Under the pieces are notes generated by a model. It saw only the letters and a list, made by a program, of their open reading frames with translations, searched no databases and was not told the origin of the DNA. 64,000 nt of DNA from Cellulomonas telluris. Lineage in GTDB: Bacteria; Actinomycetota; Actinomycetes; Actinomycetales; Cellulomonadaceae. The first letter of the stretch is position 1. Every line of letters starts with the position of its first letter. The stretch lies in NCBI RefSeq assembly GCF_004886325.1, contig NZ_QXFN01000005.1, forward strand, positions 372,001 through 436,000, in the 5' to 3' direction. The position numbers and the translations under genes were made by a program. This document shows, piece after piece, positions 8,587-16,392 of this stretch.

Positions 8587-8620
8587 ACGGCCCGGCCACC
8601 CCTGGGGGCGGCCGGGCCGT
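8587..8620 (+). terminator. Rho-independent-type hairpin after the NYN gene
   Basis: ACGGCCCGGCC (8587-8597) pairs perfectly with GGCCGGGCCGT (8610-8620) across a 12-nt loop. It serves the NYN gene and probably the convergent gene ending at 8639. No U-tract is present, as is usual at this GC content. Confidence 0.75.
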
Positions 8621-8638
8621 GGGGCGGACGGGAGGGGG

Positions 8639-9058
8639 TCAGGCGACGGCGGGCGCGACGGCGGGCTGCGCCGCGGCGGGGCCGCGGTACGTGCTGTCAC
8701 CGAGCCACAGCACGTAGAGGAAGACCACGGGCAGCAGCACGAGCCCGACGGTGAAGCCGGGGCCGCGGCCGAACGAGCGCGACACGTCGTTCCAGACCAC
8801 GACGAGCACGACGACGTTGAGGACCGGCACCAGCAGGAGCAGGAACCACCACAGCGGCCGGCCGGCGACCCGGAGCAGGACGAGGGTGTTGAGGACCGGG
8901 ACGAACGCCTGTCAGGCCGGCTCGCCGGCCTTGCGGAAGACGCCGGCGAGGGCGATCGCGACGACGACGTAGACGACGACGGACGCGACGACGGAGACGA
9001 CGAGCACGCCCGCCGCGAGGGCGGTGTCGGTCGTCGTCGTGGTGAGTGCGGTGAGCAT
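8639..9058 (-). pseudogene. DUF5684-like membrane protein interrupted by an in-frame TGA
   Basis: From ATG 9058 the frame encodes a signal-anchor helix and continues FRKAGEPA, then meets TGA at codon 49 (8912-8914). After the stop the same frame resumes QAFVPVLNTLVLLRVAGRP and runs through two more membrane segments to the stop at 8639, 139 codons in all. DUF5684 proteins carry AGxPGWxAFVPxYN at this point, so the TGA sits exactly where Trp (TGG) is expected: one G-to-A change. Upstream, TACCTT lies 6 nt from the ATG. The gene is a recent nonsense pseudogene, a read-through gene or a sequencing error. The downstream part alone (ATG 8830 or GTG) would lack the first helix. Confidence 0.8.
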
Positions 9059-9064
9059 GTGCGC

Positions 9065-9070
9065 AAGGTA
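9065..9070 (-). promoter_or_regulatory. Leaderless -10 element for the DUF5684-like gene
   Basis: Minus-strand TACCTT is followed by GCGCAC and ATG 9058. The intact promoter suggests the downstream interruption is recent or the gene is still used. Confidence 0.4.
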
Positions 9071-9133
9071 GCCGGACGGACGTCCGGTATGCCCGTTCCG
9101 TCCGGGGATGCGCCCGTTCGGAGCAGCGGCGCC

Positions 9134-9868
9134 TCAGGTCAGGAACGCCTGCACCAGGGCGGCGAGCTCGTGCGGGTGCCGGGTGGGCAGCAGGTGCCCG
9201 GCGCGCGGCACGACCGCGGTGCGCGCTCCGGGGAGCGACCCCGCGAGCAGCGCCGTGTGCTCGGGACGCACGAGGTCGCGCTCCCCCACCACGACGAGGA
9301 CCGGCACGTCGACACGCGCCAGGTCGCGCGGGTCGATGCGCGGGTGCTCGGTCATCAGGGCGGTCCGCTCGGCGGCGGCGGCCAGCGCCGGGACGCGACC
9401 GGCGAGCGCGCGCTGGAGGCGGTGCACGGACCGCGCGGTGCGCAGGAACCCGCTCGTCATCCCCTCGGGGAACAGGTTCGCGCCGACGACCACGAGCCGC
9501 CCGACCAGGTCCGGCCGGCGCAGCACGAGCTCGAGCGCGACGTTGCCGCCGTCGCTGAACCCGAGCACGTCGACGCCGCGCAGGCCGAGCAGGTCCAGGA
9601 CCGCCGCGACGTCGTCCGCCATGGACGCGATCGTCAGCGGGCCGTCGCCCCGGGGCGAGCGGCCGTGGCCGCGCGAGTCGACGCCCACGAGCGTCCGGCC
9701 CTCGCCCAGCAGCGGGACGAGGCGGTCGAACACGTGGTGGTCCTCGCCGTTGCCGTGCAGGAGCACGAGCGGCCGGCCCCGGCCCCGGGCCACGACCCAC
9801 AGGGGGCCGACGCGTCCGCCGGGGGCGGCGAGCCGGTCCAGGGAGGCGACGGGGTCGGGCGCGCTCAT
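9134..9868 (-). CDS. Alpha/beta-fold hydrolase
   Basis: 244 aa. The oxyanion segment is LVLLHGNGEDHH, the nucleophile elbow GFSDGGN (Ser about residue 104), the acid lies in VLVVVGERDLV and the catalytic His in PRAGHLLPTRHP, giving a complete Ser-Asp-His triad. No signal peptide is present. GFSDGGN is common among small-molecule esterases and lactonases; the substrate is not deducible. TAGCCT lies 6 nt before the ATG, so the mRNA is probably leaderless. The gene before it in the same direction (LLM oxidoreductase) ends 32 nt upstream of this start. Confidence 0.9.
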   Translation of the reverse strand: MSAPDPVASLDRLAAPGGRVGPLWVVARGRGRPLVLLHGNGEDHHVFDRLVPLLGEGRTLVGVDSRGHGRSPRGDGPLTIASMADDVAAVLDLLGLRGVDVLGFSDGGNVALELVLRRPDLVGRLVVVGANLFPEGMTSGFLRTARSVHRLQRALAGRVPALAAAAERTALMTEHPRIDPRDLARVDVPVLVVVGERDLVRPEHTALLAGSLPGARTAVVPRAGHLLPTRHPHELAALVQAFLT

Positions 9869-9874
9869 CCCGGC

Positions 9875-9880
9875 AGGCTA
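9875..9880 (-). promoter_or_regulatory. Leaderless -10 element for the hydrolase
   Basis: Minus-strand TAGCCT is followed by GCCGGG and ATG 9868. Confidence 0.45.
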
Positions 9881-9900
9881 GCGCCGGGGCGGGTCACCGG

Positions 9901-10935
9901 TCAGGCGAGCGCGTCCGCGAGCATCCGGAGCATCGCCTCCCGCGACGGCGTGCGGTCCGCCGGGGTGCCGCGCACGGCGCCGGTGATCGGCTGGACCATC
10001 AGCTCGTCGGTGCCGAGCCGCGCGGCGAGCGCACGCACCTGCTCGGCCGCGGAGCGGGGGTCGCCCACGATCCAGGACGCGCTGAGGGCGGCGAGGTGCT
10101 CGTCGGCCGCCGCGGGCAGCGGGTTCTCCTCCGCCTCCTCGACGAGCTCCTGGAACGCGAGCGTCTGCCCGGCGCGCAGGCGCCACATGCTGCGCAGCTG
10201 CGGCAGGGTGAGCCGCCGCGCCTCCTGCTCGGTCTCGGCGACGGCGACGTTGGCGACGGCGATGGTCCGGGGCTCGGCCAGGTCCTCGGACGGGACGAAC
10301 GTGCGCCGGTACAGCGCCGTCGCCTCGTCGGTGCCGCGGCCGGCGAAGTGGTGCGCGAACACGTAGGGCAGGCCGAGCCGGCCGGCGAGCTGCGCCGAGT
10401 ACGACGACGAGCCGAGCAGCCACAGCTGCGGCGCCGACGTGGCGCGCGGCGTGGCGCGCAGCGGGTACGTGCTCGAGCCGACACGGACCTCGACGCCGCC
10501 GGGACGCACCAGCGCGCGCAGCGTCGCGACGTCGTCGTCGAACGTGTCGACGCCCTCGGCGGACTGGCCGCGGCGCAGCAGGTGGCTCGTCACGGGGTCC
10601 GAGCCGGGGGCGCGGCCGATGCCGACGTCGACGCGGCCGGGGTACGCGGCCTCGAGCAGGGCGACCTGCTCGGCGACGACCAGCGGCGAGTGGTTCGGCA
10701 GCATCACGCCGCCCGAGCCCACCCGGACGCGCGTGGTGGCGGCCGCGATCATGCTCATGAGCAGCGGCGGGTTGGTCGCCGCGACCGCGGGCATGTTGTG
10801 GTGCTCGGCCACCCAGTAGCGGCGCACCCCCACCTCGTCGGCGACGCGGGCCAGCGCGAGCGTCGAGGCCAGGGCGTCAGCCGTGGTCTGGTCGGTGCGG
10901 ACGGGGACGAGGTCGAGCACGGAGAGCGCGGTCAC
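9901..10935 (-). CDS. LLM-class flavin-dependent oxidoreductase
   Basis: 344 aa from GTG 10935; ATG 10968 would add MTGRAPGVGTG. GTG is preferred because luciferase-like proteins of this MsnO8-type group begin at LSVLDLVPVRTDQT. Family motifs include YWVAEHHNMPAVAATNPP, VGSGGVMLPNHSPLVVAEQ and the active-site region GRVDVGIGRAPG. These enzymes use reduced flavin and O2 to oxygenate small organics. The hydrolase follows downstream in the same direction with its own promoter. No substrate can be assigned. Confidence 0.88.
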   Translation of the reverse strand: MTALSVLDLVPVRTDQTTADALASTLALARVADEVGVRRYWVAEHHNMPAVAATNPPLLMSMIAAATTRVRVGSGGVMLPNHSPLVVAEQVALLEAAYPGRVDVGIGRAPGSDPVTSHLLRRGQSAEGVDTFDDDVATLRALVRPGGVEVRVGSSTYPLRATPRATSAPQLWLLGSSSYSAQLAGRLGLPYVFAHHFAGRGTDEATALYRRTFVPSEDLAEPRTIAVANVAVAETEQEARRLTLPQLRSMWRLRAGQTLAFQELVEEAEENPLPAAADEHLAALSASWIVGDPRSAAEQVRALAARLGTDELMVQPITGAVRGTPADRTPSREAMLRMLADALA

Positions 10936-10981
10936 ACCGGTGCCAACTCCCGGCGCCCGCCCCGTCATCCCGAGACGTCGG

Positions 10982-12106
10982 TCACGCGCGCTCGAGCAGC
11001 GTGAGCACCTCGTAGTGACCCGTGTGCGGGAACATGTCGAGCACCTGCGCGCGGCGCGGCCGCAGCGACGGCATCGCCGCCAGGTCGCGCGCGAGCGACG
11101 TGGCGTTGCACGACGAGTACAGGACCCGGTCGACGCCCGACTCCTCGAGCCACCGCGCGAGCGGCTCGCCGAGCCCGCGCCGCGGCGGGTTGACCACCAC
11201 GAGGTCCGGCACGTCGGCGGCCGCGAGCGCGAAGGCCGTCGCGTCGCCCGCGAGGAAGCGGGTGCCCGGCAGACCGGCCTCGCGCGCCGACTGCTCCGCG
11301 CTGGCCACCGCCTCGGCGCTGGCCTCGACGCCCACGACGGCGCGGCCCGGCCCCGCCAGGTGCAGCGCGAACCCGCCGACGCCGCAGTACAGGTCCCAGA
11401 CGGTGGACGGCGCGGCCTCGTCCGCCCACGCGGTGGCCTGCCGGTACAGCGCGGCCGCCACCTCGGTGTTCGTCTGGAAGAAGCTGCGCGGCCGCAGGTG
11501 CAGGTCGAGGCCGTTGACGTGCATGCGCAGCGTCGCGCGCTCCGTCAGCAGCTCCTCGCGCTCCCCCTCGAGCACGGCGGCGTGCGCCGGCTGGACGTTG
11601 ACGGACGCGACCGTGAGCGCGGGCAGCCGCTCCTGCAGCCACGGCAGGTGCTTGCGCACCCGGGCGAGCGCCTCGGTGCTGCGCAGCACGAACCGGACGA
11701 GCAGCTCACCGTCGGGGCTGACCGTGACGAGCAGGTGCTTGAGCTCGCCGCGCCGGGCCGGGACGTCGTAGGGCGTGAGGCCCGCGCGCGCGACGAACGC
11801 CGCGAGGGGCGCGAAGGCCGCCTGCAGCGCGGGCGGGTACAGCGGGCAGTCCTGCAGGTCCACGCCGAGCCCGTGCACGTCGAGGATGCCGAGCGTCGGC
11901 GCGTCCGCGGTGCCGGCGACCACCATCTTCGCCTTGTTGCGGAAGCCGGCCTCCGCGCTCGTCACGGGCGGCAGCCACGTGACGTCCGCCGGGTCGCCGA
12001 GCACCTCGCGGACGCGGCGCTCCTTGTCGGCGACCTGCGCCGGGTACGCCTGCGCGAGGAGCGTGCACGAGGAGCACACCCCCGCGTCGAAGTAGGCGCA
12101 GCGCAC
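10982..12106 (-). CDS. rlmC: 23S rRNA (uracil-C5) methyltransferase, RlmC-like
   Basis: 374 aa. The N-terminus MRCAYFDAGVCSSC plus LQDCPLYP supplies the four Cys of the [4Fe-4S] cluster found in RlmC/RlmD (RumB/RumA). The SAM-binding motif is VWDLYCGVGGFAL, followed by VVVNPPRRGLG and the catalytic nucleophile Cys in LYSSCNATSLARDL. It lacks the N-terminal TRAM domain of RlmD, which points to RlmC (U747-type) specificity. The start is GTG 12106: TACCCT lies 6 nt upstream and the family begins at MRC. The longer in-frame extension is not used. Confidence 0.9.
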   Translation of the reverse strand: MRCAYFDAGVCSSCTLLAQAYPAQVADKERRVREVLGDPADVTWLPPVTSAEAGFRNKAKMVVAGTADAPTLGILDVHGLGVDLQDCPLYPPALQAAFAPLAAFVARAGLTPYDVPARRGELKHLLVTVSPDGELLVRFVLRSTEALARVRKHLPWLQERLPALTVASVNVQPAHAAVLEGEREELLTERATLRMHVNGLDLHLRPRSFFQTNTEVAAALYRQATAWADEAAPSTVWDLYCGVGGFALHLAGPGRAVVGVEASAEAVASAEQSAREAGLPGTRFLAGDATAFALAAADVPDLVVVNPPRRGLGEPLARWLEESGVDRVLYSSCNATSLARDLAAMPSLRPRRAQVLDMFPHTGHYEVLTLLERA

Positions 12107-12112
12107 CCGTCC

Positions 12113-12118
12113 AGGGTA
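12113..12118 (-). promoter_or_regulatory. Leaderless -10 element for rlmC-like gene
   Basis: Minus-strand TACCCT is followed by 6 nt and GTG 12106, which fixes the start at the MRCAYF motif. Confidence 0.45.
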
Positions 12119-12168
12119 GGTGCGGCCCGCCCCGTACCGGCCCGGCCGGCGGTGTGACGGTGCGCGCA

Positions 12169-12214
12169 CACGGCGCGGCGGCCCGGTCGTGACCGACCGG
12201 ACCGCCGCGCCGTG
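12169..12214 (-). terminator. Strong hairpin terminator of the DUF3618/holin operon
   Basis: CACGGCGCGGCGG (12169-12181) pairs with CCGCCGCGCCGTG (12202-12214), and CCGGTCG pairs with CGACCGG inside it. It lies 10 nt past the operon's last stop codon (12225). Confidence 0.75.
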
Positions 12215-12224
12215 GGTGGGGACG

Positions 12225-12959
12225 TCAGTAGCCCTGCGGGCTGTACGCCTGGCTCCCCTGGTCGTCCTGGCCACCGCCCTGGACGCTGCCCTGGACGCGC
12301 TCGCGCGCACCCTGCGCCTCGTCCTTGACGGACGACGCCGCGTCCTGGCCGGCGCTCTTGACCTGCTGAGCGCCCTCCGTGGCGCGGTCCTTGAGCGCGG
12401 CGGCGGCCTCCTGCGCCGGCTCGCGGAGGTTCTCGGCCGCCTCCTGGGCGACGCCCTTCACCGCCGGGGCGAGGTCCTGCGCCTTGTCCTTGACGGCCGA
12501 CGCCGCACGCGCCTCCTTCTGGCTCGCGGGCAGCAGCGAGCCGGCGAGCCAGCCCACGCCGAACGCGATGAGACCCGCGGCGAGCGGGTTGCCCGCGGCC
12601 GCCTCCTTGGCACGGCCGGGCGCCGCCGCGGCTGCGTCCTTCACCTGGCCGGGGGCCCCGGCGACCGAGTGGCCCACCGACGAGCCGGCCGACGAGGCCG
12701 AGGACGCCGCCCCCGAGGCCTTGTCGGCGACCGCGTGGCCGGCGCCGCCGACCGTGTCGGCCACCGAGTGGCCCGCGTCGCTGACGGTACCCATGACCCG
12801 CTCCTTCACCTCGCTCAGGCGGCTCTTCACCTCGTCGGCCTTGCGGTGCGCGACCGTCTTCGGGTTCACGCTGTCGGTCAGCTGGTCGACGTTCGCCGAG
12901 AGGTCAGCGCGGGTGCGCTCGATGTCGGCGCGGATCTGGTCCGGGTCGCTCGTGCTCAT
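12225..12959 (-). CDS. DUF3618 domain protein
   Basis: 244 aa. The N-terminus MSTSDPDQIRADIERTRADL with DQLTDSVNPKTVAHRK is the DUF3618 signature. A long Ala/Ser/Gly/Lys-rich amphipathic region follows, with one hydrophobic helix (PLAAGLIAFGVGWLAGSLLP, about residues 122-141) and a late-embryogenesis-like repeat tail (EAAENLREPAQEAAAALKDRA). It is the last gene of a three-gene operon, starting inside the stop of the preceding gene (ATGA 12956-12959). Actinobacterial copies travel with holin-like proteins and are thought to be membrane- or stress-associated; the role is unknown. Confidence 0.88.
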   Translation of the reverse strand: MSTSDPDQIRADIERTRADLSANVDQLTDSVNPKTVAHRKADEVKSRLSEVKERVMGTVSDAGHSVADTVGGAGHAVADKASGAASSASSAGSSVGHSVAGAPGQVKDAAAAAPGRAKEAAAGNPLAAGLIAFGVGWLAGSLLPASQKEARAASAVKDKAQDLAPAVKGVAQEAAENLREPAQEAAAALKDRATEGAQQVKSAGQDAASSVKDEAQGARERVQGSVQGGGQDDQGSQAYSPQGY

Positions 12960-13474
12960 CGGTTCTTCTCCTCGTGTCCTGCGGCGGCGTTGGGGATCTT
13001 CTTGAGGGTCTCGGCCGTGCGCGGCGCGCCACCGACCTGCTTGACCTGCTTCTGCCCGCGCTTGGCGAGCACCAGCGCGACGACTCCCCAGAGGATCGCC
13101 ACGACCAGGGCCGACCAGCCCCGGTTGATGAGGGCACCGAGCGCCCACCACAGCGAGACCGAGAGGAACACCAGGGCGAGGTTGGCTGCGACGGCGGCCC
13201 CGCCGAACATGCCGGCGCCGGTCCCCGCCTTCTTCGCCTGGTCGGTGAGCTCGACCTTCGCGAGCTCGACCTCCTGCCGGAACAGCGTCGACAGGTCCTG
13301 CGTGATCTCGCTGAGCAGCGTGCCGATGGACGGCCGCTCGCCGGCGTCGTCGGCCGCGTCGGCGGCCCCGCCCGCGGGGAAGGCACCGCCCGCCGCCGGG
13401 TAGCCGGACGTGCCGCCCGCCGGGTAGCCGCCGGCGCCGGGTGCGCCGAGCGGGTCGGTCGCGCCGGTGGTCAT
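12956..13474 (-). CDS. Phage holin-superfamily (DUF1469-like) membrane protein
   Basis: 172 aa. A Gly/Ala/Pro-rich head is followed by ERPSIGTLLSEITQDLSTLFRQEVELAKVEL, the amphipathic helix typical of the Phage_holin_3_6/DUF1469 group, then two membrane helices (NLALVFLSVSLWWALGALI and ALVVAILWGVVALVLA) and a basic tail. Despite the name these chromosomal proteins are not known lysis holins. ATGA overlaps link it to both neighbours. The Shine-Dalgarno sequence GGGAGGA fixes the ATG. Confidence 0.87.
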   Translation of the reverse strand: MTTGATDPLGAPGAGGYPAGGTSGYPAAGGAFPAGGAADAADDAGERPSIGTLLSEITQDLSTLFRQEVELAKVELTDQAKKAGTGAGMFGGAAVAANLALVFLSVSLWWALGALINRGWSALVVAILWGVVALVLAKRGQKQVKQVGGAPRTAETLKKIPNAAAGHEEKNR

Positions 13475-14451
13475 CGCTCGTCCTCCCGCTCGACGCCGCG
13501 CCACGGCTCGCCGGTCGCGGTGCCGCCGAGGCCCTGCTCGTCGTCCGGGATGCCGCCCGGCGTCGTCTGCACCGGGGTCGGGCCGCCGCCCGTGTCGCCC
13601 GTCGCGGTGGTCTCGCCGTAGACGGCGCGCGAGGCGGCCAGGTACTCCGGCTCGTCCTGCGTGGTCGCCGCACCGGGGGTCCCCCACGCGTCGCCCGACG
13701 CGACCGTCGAGGCGTCGTCGGCCAGGGAGCCGGTCGCCAGCGGGCCGCCGGTCGTCGTGCCGAGGTCGGCGTCGCCGTAGGCGGCACCGGTGCCCGCGAG
13801 CCCGGCACCGGCGTAGCCGGCGCCCGTCGCGTAGCCGCCGGACGTGCCGCCGACGGCACCGGTCGTGCCGCTCACACCGGTGTCCGCGATGCGGGACGCA
13901 CCGGACGTGCCCTCGTCGGACGAGGCTGCGCCCAGGCCGCGCGTGAGGCGCCCGGCGAGGAGGCCGGCGCCGGCCGCCACGGCCAGGAAGAGGCCCGGCC
14001 GGCGGCGCGCGAAGTCGGACACCGCACCGAGCAGGTCGCCCGGCTCGCGGTCGTCGAGCCACGTCGCGGCCGAGCTCGTCCGGTCGGCGAGCTGGCGGGC
14101 CAGGTCGGTGGCGAGGCCGCCGCCCTCGCTGCTCTCGGTCATGCGGTTCAGCTCGTCGCCCAGGCCGCGCAGGCCGTCGGCGAGGCGCTTCTGCTGGGCA
14201 CCGGCCTGGCTGCCCACCTCCGTGCGGGCCTGGTCGAAGAGGCTGCGCGCCTGCTGCTTCGCCTCGTCCGTCACCTGCCGGGCCTGGTCCTTGGCCTCGT
14301 GCGCGACGTTCCGGCCGCTCTCGGCCGCGCTCTGCGCCACGCCCGCCGCCTCCTGCTGCGCGGTCTGCGCCGTCTCCTTGGCGGTCTGCTTGGCCGATCC
14401 CGTGCCGCTGCTGGCGCCGCCGGGCTGGCCGGCTGCGTAGTCGGTGCTCAT
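13471..14451 (-). CDS. Membrane-associated Ala/Gly-rich operon-leading protein
   Basis: 326 aa. The N-terminal third is a charged Ala/Gln/Lys-rich coiled-coil (AKQTAKETAQTAQQEAAGVA, HEAKDQARQVTDEAKQQARS). One hydrophobic segment (RRPGLFLAVAAGAGLLAGRL, about residues 178-198) follows, then a low-complexity Gly/Thr/Ala tail with repeated GTGAAYG-like units. The layout resembles LEA-like or apolipophorin-like stress proteins. It heads the three-gene operon, with GAGAGG before the ATG, and its stop overlaps the next start by 4 bp. Its function is not established. Confidence 0.8.
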   Translation of the reverse strand: MSTDYAAGQPGGASSGTGSAKQTAKETAQTAQQEAAGVAQSAAESGRNVAHEAKDQARQVTDEAKQQARSLFDQARTEVGSQAGAQQKRLADGLRGLGDELNRMTESSEGGGLATDLARQLADRTSSAATWLDDREPGDLLGAVSDFARRRPGLFLAVAAGAGLLAGRLTRGLGAASSDEGTSGASRIADTGVSGTTGAVGGTSGGYATGAGYAGAGLAGTGAAYGDADLGTTTGGPLATGSLADDASTVASGDAWGTPGAATTQDEPEYLAASRAVYGETTATGDTGGGPTPVQTTPGGIPDDEQGLGGTATGEPWRGVEREDER

Positions 14452-14839
14452 GTCGTCGTCCTCTCGCCACGGGTGCGCGTGCACCCGTCGGACCGCTGGG
14501 GTCGTCCGTCCCACCCGCCGCGCAGGGGTCGCCGACGCGGCGACCGTCCGGTCGCGCGTGGGTGGGTGTCTGCTGGTGGCCGTCTTCTCGACCGATCGGC
14601 GCGTCGGACGCGCCGTCCTGCCGGGGTGCGCACCCCGACGGCGGGCGGTGGCGAGGTGCGCATCCTCACCTCCGGCGCCGTACTGCGACGCTAGGCACAC
14701 CGTCCAGGACCCGCCACCGGAACGGCTCCGCCGGTGCGCGGCGCGGCCGTGCCGGCCCGCCCGGCGGACCGCTCGGCGCGCGGTCCTGCGAGCCGCCCCG
14801 TAGCGTCGACCTGGACGTCCGCACGAGACCGGAGGCGCC
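14452..14839. other. 388-bp intergenic region between divergent genes
   Basis: No credible ORF is seen. On the minus strand TAGCGT (14688-14693) could be the -10 of the DUF3618/holin operon, implying a 5' leader of about 230 nt. On the plus strand TAGCGT at 14801 serves the DoxX-like gene. Nothing resembling a known riboswitch is recognised. Confidence 0.4.
14801..14806 (+). promoter_or_regulatory. -10 element for the DoxX-like gene
   Basis: TAGCGT lies 33 nt before GTG 14840, leaving room for the GGAGG ribosome-binding site at 14831. Confidence 0.4.
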
Positions 14840-15301
14840 GTGACCGCAGGCCCGTCAGCACGGCGGCAGCGCCCGCCCGACCCGCCCGCGGGCCGGGGCC
14901 GGACCCTGGTGCGGCTGCTGCTCGGGGGCGTCCTGGCGTTCGCCGGCACGACGCACCTGACCGTGGCCCGCGAGGAGTTCCAGGCGCAGGTGCCGTCGTG
15001 GGTGCCCCTCGACCCCGACGTCGTCGTGGTCGCGTCGGGCGTCGTCGAGGTCGCGCTGGGCGGGGCCCTGCTCGCCGCGCCGCGACGGTGGCGGCCGCTG
15101 GTCGGCGGTGCCGCCGCGGCGTTCTTCGTCGCGATCTTCCCCGGCAACGTGGCGCAGTACCTCGAGGGCACCGACGGGTTCGGGCTCGACACCGACGCCA
15201 AGCGGCTCGCCCGGCTGCCCTTCCAGGTCCCGCTGGTGGTGGGCTCGCTGTGGTCGACGGGGGCCTGGCGCGCGTGGCGGAGCCGCCGGGAGCGGCCCTG
15301 A
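14840..15301 (+). CDS. DoxX-like integral membrane protein
   Basis: 153 aa. Four hydrophobic segments alternate with short loops (LVRLLLGGVLAFAGTTHLTV, VVVVASGVVEVALGGALLAA, LVGGAAAAFFVAIFPGN and the C-terminal one), and GTTHL and FPGNVAQYLEG are typical of DoxX-like proteins. The first 20 residues are basic and Pro-rich. GGAGG lies 4 nt before GTG. Members are tied loosely to quinone or thiol redox, but no function can be assigned. The DUF2891 gene follows 34 nt on with its own leaderless promoter. Confidence 0.8.
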   Translation: MTAGPSARRQRPPDPPAGRGRTLVRLLLGGVLAFAGTTHLTVAREEFQAQVPSWVPLDPDVVVVASGVVEVALGGALLAAPRRWRPLVGGAAAAFFVAIFPGNVAQYLEGTDGFGLDTDAKRLARLPFQVPLVVGSLWSTGAWRAWRSRRERP

Positions 15302-15323
15302 CGGACGCGTCCGCCGCGTCCGG

Positions 15324-15329
15324 CAGGCT
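15324..15329 (+). promoter_or_regulatory. Leaderless -10 element for the DUF2891 gene
   Basis: CAGGCT is followed by GGTGCC and GTG 15336. Confidence 0.45.
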
Positions 15330-15335
15330 GGTGCC

Positions 15336-16319
15336 GTGAGCACCACCGATCTCGCCTCCCTCGCACCCGTCGCGGCCCGGGTCGTCCGCGCCAACCTCGC
15401 GACCGGCTGGCCCTACCACCTCGTCCACCTCGCGCAGGGCCCGGACGACGTCCGCACCCCGGCCGAGCTGTACCCCGCCTTCCACACCTCGTTCGACTGG
15501 CACTCGTGCGTGCACATGCACTGGCTGGGGGTCGAGGTGCTGCGCTCCGGGCACGAGGACCCCGAGCTGCGCAGCGCGCTCGGCGAGACCCTGACGACGG
15601 AGCGGGTCGCCGGCGAGGTCGACCACCTGCGGGTCCATCCGGCGTTCGAGCGGCCGTACGGGTGGGCGTGGGCGGCGCGGCTCGCGGCGTCCTGCCGCGC
15701 GGCGGCCGACGCGGGCGACGACGACGCCGCCGGCTGGGCCGAGGCGACCGCACCGCTCGCCGCGGCCGTGCTCGACCTGGCGCTGCCGTGGCTGGAGCGC
15801 GTCGAGCTCCCCGTGCGGCACGGGGTGCACTCGAACACCGCCTTCGGCCTGGCGCTGCTCGTGACGGCCGCGGAGGACCTCGGGCTCACCGGGCGGGCGG
15901 ACGCGCTGCGGGACCAGGCCGTCCGGCTCTACGGCGACGACCGCGACTGGGCGACCCGCTGGGAGACGAGCGGGCACGACTTCCTCTCCCCCGGGCTGGC
16001 GGAGGCCGACCTCATGGCGCGGGTCCTGCCGCGGGACCGGCTGCGGGCGTGGTTCGACGGGTTCCTGCCGCGCCCGCTCGAGCTGGCCCGGCCCGTGCGC
16101 GTCGTGGACCCGACCGACGGGCACGCCGTGCACCTCGACGGGCTGAACCTCTCGCGCGCGGGCGCGCTCCTGCGCCTCGCCGACGCGCTCGAGGAGCCGG
16201 CGCTGCGGGCCGCGGGCGAGGACCTGCTGGACGTCGGCCTGCGCGCGCTCGACAACCCGGACTTCGTGGCCACGCACTGGCTGGCCTCGTTCGCCTGGGA
16301 CGCCGTCGCGAGCCGCTGA
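15336..16319 (+). CDS. DUF2891 family protein
   Basis: 327 aa. YPAFHTSFDWHSCVHMHWLG near residue 50, HPAFERPYGWAW, HGVHSNTAFGLAL and the C-terminal THWLASFAWDA are the recurrent motifs of DUF2891. The repeated His/Trp-containing helices suggest an (alpha/alpha) toroid with a polar pocket, as in glycan-processing enzymes, but no activity is established for the family. It is soluble with no signal peptide. It is followed by the SOS-controlled polymerase gene, which has its own promoter. Confidence 0.85.
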   Translation: MSTTDLASLAPVAARVVRANLATGWPYHLVHLAQGPDDVRTPAELYPAFHTSFDWHSCVHMHWLGVEVLRSGHEDPELRSALGETLTTERVAGEVDHLRVHPAFERPYGWAWAARLAASCRAAADAGDDDAAGWAEATAPLAAAVLDLALPWLERVELPVRHGVHSNTAFGLALLVTAAEDLGLTGRADALRDQAVRLYGDDRDWATRWETSGHDFLSPGLAEADLMARVLPRDRLRAWFDGFLPRPLELARPVRVVDPTDGHAVHLDGLNLSRAGALLRLADALEEPALRAAGEDLLDVGLRALDNPDFVATHWLASFAWDAVASR

Positions 16320-16361
16320 CCCCGGCGGGGCGCTGTCGCGGTGCGGCGCCCGCGTGGTGGC

Positions 16362-16392
16362 GTGTCGGTGGTCGGGTCGAACATGTGTTCGT
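16362..16392 (+). promoter_or_regulatory. SOS promoter: PafBC-type -35 motif plus LexA box
   Basis: GTGTCGGTG (16362-16370) matches the PafBC/RecA-NDp consensus TTGTCRGTG at 8 of 9 positions. After the expected 8 nt comes GAACAT (16379-16384) as -10, then 6 nt and GTG 16391. TCGAACATGTGTTCGT (16377-16392) matches the actinobacterial LexA box TCGAAC-N4-GTTCGA at 11 of 12 fixed positions and covers the -10 and start codon. Both consensuses are from memory. Confidence 0.75.

Noticed and set aside
12956-13474. Prophage remnant because of a holin-like gene
   Set aside because: The gene is a chromosomal DUF1469-type protein in a stress-like operon; no other phage genes are present.
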